64,000 nt of DNA, from contig JAGNLV010000005.1 of assembly GCA_017999435.1 (NCBI GenBank), positions 62,001-126,000 of the forward strand. Reading direction: 5' to 3'. This DNA is from Candidatus Zixiibacteriota bacterium. GTDB lineage: Bacteria > Zixibacteria > MSB-5A5 > GN15 > FEB-12. Positions within the stretch are counted from its first letter, which is position 1. Each line of letters starts with the position of its first letter. Positions 16,347-23,338 of the stretch are shown here, piece after piece. The notes under the pieces were generated by a model. The model searched no databases. It was not told where the DNA came from and saw only the letters and a program-made list of their open reading frames with translations. Made by a program: the position numbers and the translations under genes.

Positions 16347-17279
16347 ATGCAGTTGACGCTCGATCATATTCGCAAGGAATTTGACGGCAAGGTGGCCGTC
16401 AACGATCTCTCGCTCGAAGTGCCCGAGGGGGTGATCTACGGCATCATCGGGCCCAACGGGGCGGGCAAGACAACGACCATCCGTATGGTCATGAATATCA
16501 CCGTCCCGGACCGGGGGCGGGTGCTGGTCGACGGCCGCACGGCCGGTCCCGATTTCAACAACCGCGTCGGGTATCTTCCCGAAGAGCGGGGACTGTACAA
16601 GAAGATGACGCTCGAAGAGGTCATCCTCTACATGGCCGAGCTCAAAGGGGTCGGGCGGCGCGAGATGCTGCCGAAAATCGGCCCCTGGCTGGAGCGCATG
16701 AACCTGGCGGCCTACCGCCACCGCAAGGTCGAGGAGCTGTCCAAGGGAATGGCGCAGAAACTCCAGTTCGTCACCACCATCATCCACGAACCGGAAATCG
16801 TCATCCTCGACGAGCTGTTCTCCGGCCTCGACCCGATCAACATCGAACTGATCAAGGACATCCTCCTGGAGATCAAGCGCTCCGGCCGGACGATTCTCTT
16901 TTCGACCCACGTGATGGAACAGGCCGAGAAGCTGTGCGACCACGTGTGCATGATCGCGGGCGGGGAGAAGGTGCTCGACGGTCCCCTGGGCCGGGTGAAA
17001 GCGCAGTTCGGCGAGAACACGATCCAACTGGAAATCGAGGGGGACGCCCTCTTTGTGGGAGAGCTGCCGGGGGTCAGGAATGTCACCCAGTTCACCAATT
17101 ACATCGAAATCGATCTGGGGGACGGAGCGCGGCCCAACGAGATTCTCCGGGCGGTGACCGACCGCGTGCCGGTGCGGCGGTTTCAGATAATCGAACCTTC
17201 CCTCTACAGCATCTTCATCCGCATGGCCCGGCCCGAATCGGACGCGGCCGCAGCCGGCGGGGAGGCCGCCCATGCGTAA
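16347..17279 (+). CDS. ABC transporter ATP-binding protein (NatA-like)
   Basis: A 310-residue ATPase with Walker A GPNGAGKTTT (35-44), signature LSKGMAQKLQF and Walker B IVILDELFSGLDP, plus the C-terminal extension seen in NatA/CcmA-type subunits of ABC-2 exporters (about 215-300). It powers efflux of an unknown substrate or ion through the permease encoded next. AGGAGAAG lies at optimal distance before the ATG. The stop overlaps the start of the permease gene by eight bases. The DELFSGLDP sequence in place of the usual DEPFSGLDP is a mild deviation, and catalytic Glu is retained in the same place. Confidence 0.92.
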   Translation: MQLTLDHIRKEFDGKVAVNDLSLEVPEGVIYGIIGPNGAGKTTTIRMVMNITVPDRGRVLVDGRTAGPDFNNRVGYLPEERGLYKKMTLEEVILYMAELKGVGRREMLPKIGPWLERMNLAAYRHRKVEELSKGMAQKLQFVTTIIHEPEIVILDELFSGLDPINIELIKDILLEIKRSGRTILFSTHVMEQAEKLCDHVCMIAGGEKVLDGPLGRVKAQFGENTIQLEIEGDALFVGELPGVRNVTQFTNYIEIDLGDGARPNEILRAVTDRVPVRRFQIIEPSLYSIFIRMARPESDAAAAGGEAAHA

Positions 17280-18582
17280 ATTCTGGGTCGTCTTCAAGCG
17301 CGAGTACGCGCAGGTGGTCAAGAAGAAATCGTTTCTCATCGGCGTGCTGCTCACGCCGGCGCTCATGGCCGGGTTCGTGGTGCTCCCGATGCTGCTGGCC
17401 GACCCGGGGCTGGACCGGCCCCAGTCGATCGCCATCATCGACCAGAGCAGCGCCGGATTCGGCGAGCGGCTCCAGGAGCGGCTGGTCGAGGTCAAGATCA
17501 AGGAAACCGAAGCCCCCCTGTATGACTTCCGCGGCTTTTTCACGGTCGCCCCCGGGGACGACCCGGGCTACCGGCGGGTGCTCGATTCGCTCACCGCGGC
17601 GATCAACGCCCAGGAACTCAAATACGTGGTGGTGATTCGGCCGAACCCCCAGTTGTCCGACACGGGTGTATTTGCGGTCACCAACGCCACCAATTTCACC
17701 ATCCTCCAGACAATCGAGAATCACGCCTCGCAGCTTTTGTCGATGGAGCGGCTGCGGCAGTCCCACGTCAATGTGAGTGTCGATTCCGTTCTCGCCCTGA
17801 CGCGCCGGCTGGATCTCCAGGTGCGGGACGCGAAGGGGGAGACGATGCCGTTCGAGTACAAGTATTTCGGCGCGCTCATCTTCGTCATGGTCATGTTCGG
17901 GATGATTCTCGGATACGGCCAGATGGTGATGCGGAGCGTGATCGACGAGAAGAACTCGCGCATCATGGAAGTCCTGATCTCCTCGGTCACCCCGTTCCAG
18001 CTTATGCTCGGGAAAGTGCTGGGGCTGGGGGCGGCGACCTTCACGCAGGCGGCGATCTGGGTGGCGCTCGGCGCCGTGCTGTATGCAAACAAGGCCGCGC
18101 TCAGCGTCGACAGCTCGATCGACCGGCTCCTGTTCAACCCGGTCATCGTGGTCTTCTTCGTGCTCTACCTGACGACCGGGTACCTGCTGTTCTCGACGCT
18201 CTTCGCGCTGGTCGGATCGATCGTCAATTCCGAGAAGGAAGCGCAGAATTTCGTGTTCCCGATCACCATGTCGCTCGTGCTGCCGGTCATGATCGGGATC
18301 CACGTCGTGCAGGAACCCAACTCGACGCTGTCGCTGGTGCTCTCGTACATTCCGTTTCTCACGCCCACGATGATGATGATGCGGATCATCTTCATCGCCC
18401 CGACCATGACCGAGTACTCGCTCTTCGGGGGAATCGTCGGCCAGGCGGTGCTCGGCTTCGTGCTGGTGTCGCTGACGACGGTGGCGGTGATCTGGCTGAC
18501 GGCGAAGATATTCCGCGTGGGAATCCTGATGTACGGCAAGCGGCCGACGCTGCCGGAGATAGTCAAATGGGTGAGATACTAG
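17272..18582 (+). CDS. ABC-2 type permease (NatB-like)
   Basis: A 436-residue inner-membrane permease of the ABC-2 group. Its first helix is near residues 22-45 (FLIGVLLTPALMAGFVVLPML). A large extracytoplasmic domain (about 46-195) starts with the typical QSIAIIDQSSAGFGERL. Five further helices follow, containing KYFGALIFVMVMFGMILGYGQMVM and the conserved RSVIDEKNSRIMEVLISSVTPFQLMLGKVLG. This arrangement is that of NatB, the sodium or drug export permease partner of NatA. It overlaps the ATPase gene and so is part of the same two-gene operon. The true substrate cannot be deduced. Confidence 0.92.
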   Translation: MRKFWVVFKREYAQVVKKKSFLIGVLLTPALMAGFVVLPMLLADPGLDRPQSIAIIDQSSAGFGERLQERLVEVKIKETEAPLYDFRGFFTVAPGDDPGYRRVLDSLTAAINAQELKYVVVIRPNPQLSDTGVFAVTNATNFTILQTIENHASQLLSMERLRQSHVNVSVDSVLALTRRLDLQVRDAKGETMPFEYKYFGALIFVMVMFGMILGYGQMVMRSVIDEKNSRIMEVLISSVTPFQLMLGKVLGLGAATFTQAAIWVALGAVLYANKAALSVDSSIDRLLFNPVIVVFFVLYLTTGYLLFSTLFALVGSIVNSEKEAQNFVFPITMSLVLPVMIGIHVVQEPNSTLSLVLSYIPFLTPTMMMMRIIFIAPTMTEYSLFGGIVGQAVLGFVLVSLTTVAVIWLTAKIFRVGILMYGKRPTLPEIVKWVRY

Positions 18583-18613
18583 CGGCAACCGACAGAGCGG
18601 AGACACCTGGGGA

Positions 18614-19528
18614 ATGATCGTCAAGCGCACTACCCTGCCGAGCGTGCTGATCATGCTCGCCGCATTCGTGTTCTTCTCGGCCAACACCGTCTATTTCCTG
18701 GAGGCCGAGGACGGGCCGGGGCTTTCACCGCTCCAGCGCAACTACCAGTTCGATTTCTCGACCGTGCGGGAGGGACCGCGGCTCAACACCAAGGCGGCGA
18801 TCCTGGTCGACTACGAAAACGGCCGGGTGCTCTATGCGAAAGAGGCCGACGAGGTCCGGCCGATCGCCTCGATCAGCAAGCTGGTGACCGCCATGGTCGT
18901 GCTCGACAAGGGGATTGACATGAGCCGGACCGAGACCATCACCCAGGAGGACGCGAAGGAATCGTCGCGCTCGCGCCTCCGCGTCGGGTACGAACTGACC
19001 ATCCGGGATCTGCTCCACGCGGCGCTGATGAACTCGGACAACCGCGCCGCGCGGGCGCTCGCCCGCGTCACCTCCGGATCGTACGGCGATTTCGCCAAGG
19101 CGATGAACAAGAAAGCGCGCAAGCTCGGGCTGCGGAACACCTACTTCGTCGAGCCGACCGGTCTCTCGGAACAGAATGTTTCGACCGCGCACGAGGTCGC
19201 CAAGATTCTCCACTACGCCTACGACTATCCGCTCATAAGGGAGATTTCCAGCAAGGAGTCCTACCGGGTGCGGGTTCTGAACCGCAAGCACGCGAGCGTG
19301 AGCATGTCCAACACCAACGGCCTCATGCACTCGCAGTTCCGCGTGCTCTCGGGGAAAACGGGATATATCAGGGAATCGGACTACTGTCTGACGACCATGG
19401 TGCGCGACCGGACCGGCCGCCGTCTCACGGCGGTGGTGCTCGGCGTGCCGGGGGACAAGCTCCGCTTCCGGGAATGCCGGCGCCTGATCGAGTGGGGGTA
19501 CAAATCCTGCGCCGATCTGGCCACCTGA
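18614..19528 (+). CDS. D-alanyl-D-alanine carboxypeptidase/endopeptidase (S11 family)
   Basis: A 304-residue penicillin-binding protein of peptidase family S11 that trims or cleaves murein stem peptides in the periplasm. The uncleaved or cleavable N-terminal helix spans about 10-30. All three active-site motifs are present: SISK (Ser86, Lys89), SDN (141-143) and KTG (248-250). The C-terminal beta-domain and amphipathic anchor of PBP5 are absent, so the architecture is closer to PBP7-type endopeptidases. GGGGA lies just before the ATG. It may be cotranscribed with the upstream ABC pair (31-base gap). Confidence 0.92.
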   Translation: MIVKRTTLPSVLIMLAAFVFFSANTVYFLEAEDGPGLSPLQRNYQFDFSTVREGPRLNTKAAILVDYENGRVLYAKEADEVRPIASISKLVTAMVVLDKGIDMSRTETITQEDAKESSRSRLRVGYELTIRDLLHAALMNSDNRAARALARVTSGSYGDFAKAMNKKARKLGLRNTYFVEPTGLSEQNVSTAHEVAKILHYAYDYPLIREISSKESYRVRVLNRKHASVSMSNTNGLMHSQFRVLSGKTGYIRESDYCLTTMVRDRTGRRLTAVVLGVPGDKLRFRECRRLIEWGYKSCADLAT

Positions 19529-19556
19529 TGGGCCCCGGCGAATCCGGCTAAAACCG

Positions 19557-19585
19557 TTGCCATTTTTCGGTTAAGAGGTTATACT
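19557..19585 (+). promoter_or_regulatory. Predicted sigma70-type promoter, leaderless spacing
   Basis: TTGCCA (19557-19562) and TATACT (19580-19585; five of six consensus positions) are separated by exactly 17 bases. The ATG of the nucleotide-sugar dehydrogenase is at 19597, only 11 bases after the -10 box, so the mRNA would start within about 5 bases of the start codon. No Shine-Dalgarno sequence is available. Confidence 0.6.
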
Positions 19586-19596
19586 GGCGCCGGCGT

Positions 19597-20898
19597 ATGA
19601 CCCCTCGTCCCAACATACTGGTCGTTGGCGCCGGGTATGTCGGTCTGGCGACCGCCGTATTCCTCGCCGACAAGGGTTTCCCGACCACGGTGGTCGAGAA
19701 GAACAGCGCCCTGGTGGAGACGCTCCGCCGGGGGCGGCTCCATTTCCGCGAACGTCTGCTCGCCGAGCGGCTGCGGGAGGTGATCGGGGAACGCACCCTC
19801 ATGGTGGCGGAGCCGGAGAAAGCGCTCTACCAGCGGGCCGACCTCATCTTCATCGCCATCGACTCCGCCAACCGCAAAACGTGGCAGATGCGCACCGCCA
19901 CCTTCGCCGAGATCGCCGCCTGGATCGGAGAGGTCCGGCGCAAGACGGCACCGACGGTCGTTCTCAAGTCGACCAACGTTCTGGGGTTTGCCGGGGAGTT
20001 CCGCCGCCTGCTCGACGCCGCCCCCTTTGGGAAAGCGGTCAAGCTGGTGGTCAACCCGGAGTTCTTGCGCGAGGGAAACGCCCTGGAGGACACGGCCCGC
20101 CCGTTCCGGATCGTGATCGGGTCGCGCGAGAAGCGGGACGCGGCGCGGCTGGCCATGCTCTACCGGCAGGTCTACCGCACGGGCGTGCCGATCGTGCACA
20201 CCGACTGGACGTCGGCCGAACTGATCAAGCTCGCCTCCAACGTCTACCTCGCCTACCGGCTCGCGTTCATTCATGAGATCGCCGATTTCGCCCGCCGTGA
20301 GGGACTCGATCTGGAGGCGATCCGGATGGGGATCGGGCTGGACCAGCGGATCGGCCTGGACTACTTCACGCCCGGGCTGGGATTCGGAGGATCCTGCCTT
20401 CCCAAGGACTGCCTGCTCATCAACTCGCGCGAGACCGGCAACGGCTTTACCTTCCAGTCGGCCCAGACGGCGATGGCGGTGAACGAGGGGGTGCTGGAGA
20501 ACCTCGTGAAGATGCTTGCCGAGAAACTCGGCGGGCTGGCGGGGAAGAAGATTGCACTGCTCGGCGCGGCGTTCAAGCCCGATGTGGACGACACGCGCGA
20601 CTCGCGCGCCGTGCGGCTGGCCGAGCTGCTGAAGGCCAAGCGCGCCAAAGTGGCGATCTACGAACCCTACCTCGCGGGGCGGGACAGGATTCCCGAGACC
20701 GAGTTCGCCCTGGAGAAAGACGTCGCGGCGGCTCTCGACGGGGCGGCGGCGGTGATCATCGGGACCGCCCACAAGCGGCTGGCGATGTTGCGGCCCAGGG
20801 AAGTGGCCGCCCTGGTGGCCAACAAGCTCGTGATCGACTATTTTCGCGTGCTCAACCGCGGCGGGTGGCGCGAGGCCGGTTTCGAGGTGATAGGGTAG
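19597..20898 (+). CDS. UDP-glucose/GDP-mannose 6-dehydrogenase family protein
   Basis: A 433-residue NAD-dependent nucleotide-sugar dehydrogenase that oxidises a hexose C6 to the uronic acid. The N-terminal Rossmann motif is VVGAGYVGLATA (9-20), and KSTNVLGFAGEF and VVNPEFLREGNALED follow. The dimerisation segment carries the conserved lysine in ELIKLASNVYLAYRLAFIHEI (Lys211). The catalytic cysteine is in GFGGSCLPKD (Cys267). The C-terminal domain begins LGAAFKPDVDDTRDS. It probably makes UDP-glucuronate or a related uronate for polysaccharide synthesis, with the epimerase encoded five bases downstream. The predicted promoter suggests a leaderless transcript. Confidence 0.93.
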   Translation: MTPRPNILVVGAGYVGLATAVFLADKGFPTTVVEKNSALVETLRRGRLHFRERLLAERLREVIGERTLMVAEPEKALYQRADLIFIAIDSANRKTWQMRTATFAEIAAWIGEVRRKTAPTVVLKSTNVLGFAGEFRRLLDAAPFGKAVKLVVNPEFLREGNALEDTARPFRIVIGSREKRDAARLAMLYRQVYRTGVPIVHTDWTSAELIKLASNVYLAYRLAFIHEIADFARREGLDLEAIRMGIGLDQRIGLDYFTPGLGFGGSCLPKDCLLINSRETGNGFTFQSAQTAMAVNEGVLENLVKMLAEKLGGLAGKKIALLGAAFKPDVDDTRDSRAVRLAELLKAKRAKVAIYEPYLAGRDRIPETEFALEKDVAAALDGAAAVIIGTAHKRLAMLRPREVAALVANKLVIDYFRVLNRGGWREAGFEVIG

Positions 20899-20902
20899 AG
20901 GC

Positions 20903-21877
20903 GTGGGGCAGACCATTCTCGTGACCGGTTCATCGGGGACGGTGGGGACGGCGCTGGTGCGGGCGCTGGAGCAGGCAGGGCACAAAGTCATCCCCCTCGA
21001 TCTTCGCCGCTCCTATTGGGACGCCCGCATCGACCGGCGGACGGTGTTCCATGACCTGCGCCGGCCGCTGACGGGGCTGCGGCTGCGGCGGAAACCGGAC
21101 ACGATTATTCACCTGGCGGCCAACGCCCGGGTGCACGAGCTGGTGCTCCATCCGGAGCAGGCGCGCGACAATTACCTGATGACGTTCAACGTGCTCGAGT
21201 ACGCCCGCCGGGCGGGGATCACGCGCGTCTGCTACGCCTCGTCGCGCGAGGTCTACGGCGAGTCGCGGTCCGGCGAGCGGCGCAAGGAGGAGTCGACGCA
21301 CGTGTGTGCGATCAAGTCGCCCTACACGGCGTCGAAATACGGCGGCGAGGCCCTCATGCACGCCTACGGCGAGTGCTACGGAATCCAGCCGGTGGTCGTG
21401 CGGCTGTCCAACGTCTACGGGCGCTACGACGTCTCCGAGCGCGTGATTCCCCTGTTCATCTACTACGCGCGGCGCAATCGCGAAATCACGGTGTTCGGCG
21501 CGGAGAAGAAGCTTGATTTCACGTATATCGACGACTGCGTCGGGGGATTCCTCCGGATCGTGGACCGGTTTGAGCGAAGCGCGGGGATGACGTTCAACTT
21601 GTCGGCCGGGCGGGGGGAGAGGATCCTGGATCTGGCCAGGTGGATCGTGGAGATGCTGGGTTCGCAATCGACGGTGCGCGTGAGCGAGAAGCGGGTCGGG
21701 GAGATTTCGTCGTTTACCGGGGATATCCGGCTGGCGCGGATGTACCTGGGGTATGAGCCGAGGGTGAGCTTGCGGGAGGGGCTGCCGCCGACGATCGCGT
21801 GGTATTTACAGGCGATCCGGGAGCCGCGAGTGTATGCGGCGCAGCGGCGGGCGCTCGCCCGGTTGGGGTGGCTGTAG
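20903..21877 (+). CDS. NAD-dependent nucleotide-sugar epimerase/dehydratase (extended SDR)
   Basis: A 324-residue extended short-chain dehydrogenase. The NAD-binding motif is VTGSSGTVGTA (7-17), the catalytic pair is Tyr141 and Lys145 in SPYTASKYGGE, and the family segment YASSREVYGES precedes it. KLDFTYIDDCVGGFLRIV matches the substrate-binding strand of UDP-sugar epimerases. The GTG start at 20903 leaves four bases after the dehydrogenase stop, so both genes are one unit. Coupling with the dehydrogenase suggests action on a nucleotide uronate, for example a UDP-glucuronate 4-epimerase or decarboxylase; this is inference. Confidence 0.9.
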   Translation: MGQTILVTGSSGTVGTALVRALEQAGHKVIPLDLRRSYWDARIDRRTVFHDLRRPLTGLRLRRKPDTIIHLAANARVHELVLHPEQARDNYLMTFNVLEYARRAGITRVCYASSREVYGESRSGERRKEESTHVCAIKSPYTASKYGGEALMHAYGECYGIQPVVVRLSNVYGRYDVSERVIPLFIYYARRNREITVFGAEKKLDFTYIDDCVGGFLRIVDRFERSAGMTFNLSAGRGERILDLARWIVEMLGSQSTVRVSEKRVGEISSFTGDIRLARMYLGYEPRVSLREGLPPTIAWYLQAIREPRVYAAQRRALARLGWL

Positions 21878-22091
21878 CGCTGCGGCGGGGGGTGGGCGCG
21901 TTTGTCTGATTTCTTTTCACCCGTAATCATCGACTGGGCCTGCTTCGCTCGTTTTTGAGATTTCGTCCATCGGCTCTGTTTCGTCTGCCTCTCTCTCAGA
22001 CTGCCTCTCTTCGGCGGGTGGTTTCGTCCAGTCTTGGAGGCTTTGCTCTTGGCAATCTGGGGCAGCGGCAGGGGAGAGGCGCGTTGCCGGG

Positions 22092-22111
22092 ATTCCCGCC
22101 TCCGCGGGAAT
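22092..22111. repeat. Extragenic palindrome of the ATTCCCGC...GCGGGAAT type
   Basis: Perfect 8-bp arms ATTCCCGC and GCGGGAAT enclose CTCC. On the minus strand it reads TGTCATTCCCGCGGAGG, like a dispersed repeat seen in many bacterial genomes whose translation gives VIPAxAGI. Confidence 0.65.
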
Positions 22112-22205
22112 GACAGTACCGGGGGGCGGCAATTCCCCGATCGGGTTGCGGGGGACGCCTATTCTGGGGGTCATGGGCTGACCTCCCGAGCGAGAGCGCC
22201 GGTCG

Positions 22206-22224
22206 CCCACAGCTCTGCCGTGGG
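22206..22224. repeat. Palindromic repeat copy, CCCAC...GTGGG type
   Basis: CCCAC (22206-22210) pairs with GTGGG (22220-22224). The copy is imperfect in the middle and closely resembles the better palindrome at 22337-22355 in inverted orientation, so the two appear to be members of one small repeat family. Confidence 0.5.
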
Positions 22225-22336
22225 TACTTGCCTTGGTGACGGGAACTGGTCGAGCTGTAATTCCTACTTGGGACGGCAGGACGCGCCCAGGCCGCTGGAC
22301 AGGTTGCGCAGCGCACTGATTGAATAACGTTAAGTC

Positions 22337-22379
22337 CCCACAGCGGAGCTGTGGGTTACCCTTTGAAAGCCGCAAAGGG
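22337..22379. repeat. Tandem pair of hairpins
   Basis: The first hairpin is CCCACAGC-GGA-GCTGTGGG (22337-22355, 8-bp stem); the second is CCCTTTG...CAAAGGG (22359-22379, 7-bp stem). They lie just beyond the end of the minus-strand glycosyltransferase gene and may protect or terminate its mRNA. No U-tract is present. Confidence 0.5.
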
Positions 22380-22411
22380 CGGGCCACCGGTCCAATCATC
22401 CGTGATTGCGC

Positions 22412-23101
22412 CTACCGCCCCAAGTTGTACTTCAATATACACCACACCGCGTGCAGGCCGTCGCGCCAGCCGATCTTCTTGCCCTCGTCGTACGTACGGC
22501 CATAATACGATATTCCGATTTCGTAAATGCGGACACGACGGCGGGCGATTTTCGCAGTGATCTCCGGCTCAAACCCGAAGCGATTCTCCTGAATGTCGAT
22601 CGACTGGATCAGGTCGCGGCGGAAAACCTTGTAGCAGGTCTCCATGTCGGTCAGGTTGACATTCGTGAACATGTTCGAAAGCAGCGTCAAAAAGCGGTTG
22701 CCGACATAGTGCCAGAAATAAACGACGCGGTGCGGGCCGCCGCCCATGAACCGGGAGCCATAGACGACGTCGGCCTTGTCGGAGACGATCGGCTCGATCA
22801 GGGCGGGGTACTCGTTGGGATCGTACTCCAGGTCGGCGTCCTGGACAATCACGATGTCGCCGGTGGCGCGGCCGAAACCGGTCTTGAGCGCGTAACCCTT
22901 GCCGAAATTGCGCGGCTGGTAAATGACCAGGTCGACCAGCGGCTCAAGGCGGGTTTTCAGCAGGTCGCGGGTACCATCCGTGGAGTAGTCATCGACGACG
23001 ATAATCTCCTTGTCGGCGACCGGGGCGTTCCGGACGTGGTCGATGATGTCGGGGAGGGTGGCGACCTCGTTGTAGACAGGGATTATAATGGAGAGTTTCA
23101 T
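22412..23101 (-). CDS. Family 2 glycosyltransferase (dolichyl-phosphate mannose synthase-like)
   Basis: A 229-residue GT2 enzyme that transfers a sugar from a nucleotide donor, probably to a polyprenyl phosphate. The N-terminal [12 protein letters not shown] is the family start. [15 protein letters not shown] carries the nucleotide-binding aspartate and [17 protein letters not shown] contains the DxD metal motif. [12 protein letters not shown] is the acceptor-site signature of DPM1-like enzymes. It has no C-terminal membrane helices, which is usual for the short members. It stands alone between the repeat region and leuS. It could supply lipid-linked sugars for the polysaccharide pathway encoded at 19597-21877. 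Confidence 0.92.
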   Translation of the reverse strand: MKLSIIIPVYNEVATLPDIIDHVRNAPVADKEIIVVDDYSTDGTRDLLKTRLEPLVDLVIYQPRNFGKGYALKTGFGRATGDIVIVQDADLEYDPNEYPALIEPIVSDKADVVYGSRFMGGGPHRVVYFWHYVGNRFLTLLSNMFTNVNLTDMETCYKVFRRDLIQSIDIQENRFGFEPEITAKIARRRVRIYEIGISYYGRTYDEGKKIGWRDGLHAVWCILKYNLGR

Positions 23102-23338
23102 GATGGCCAGCGGGAGTTTAGTGTCCTATAAGACATATTATGTTAACCGCCGCACGTCAGAACCCGCCCCACTGCTCGGCCAAGCGGGTCGCTCGTTCTA
23201 TCGGCGTAGCGGTGTCCCTGTCGAGTTTACCGGTCCCGTCCGGACCTCGGAGCCAGGTTTTCGATCTATCCTGGCCTTCTGACCCTTCCGGACTGCTCGA
23301 ACCATCCAGGATTTCGGTACCCGTCCGGCGGCACACGA

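Larger units (their letters stand above)
21878..22411. other. Repeat-rich intergenic region without a credible gene
   Basis: This 534-base gap between convergent genes contains no frame with protein-like sequence. The longest minus-strand frame (21917-22399) is low-complexity and includes VIPAEAGIP, a peptide that comes from translating a common bacterial palindromic repeat. It holds at least four hairpin elements, near 22092, 22206, 22337 and 22359. Part of it (21910-22060) is pyrimidine-rich on the plus strand. Termination of the genes on either side may use these hairpins. Confidence 0.7.

Noticed and set aside
21917-22399. 160-codon minus-strand frame in the repeat region
   Set aside because: Its sequence comes from palindromic repeats (VIPAEAGIP) and shows no protein character.
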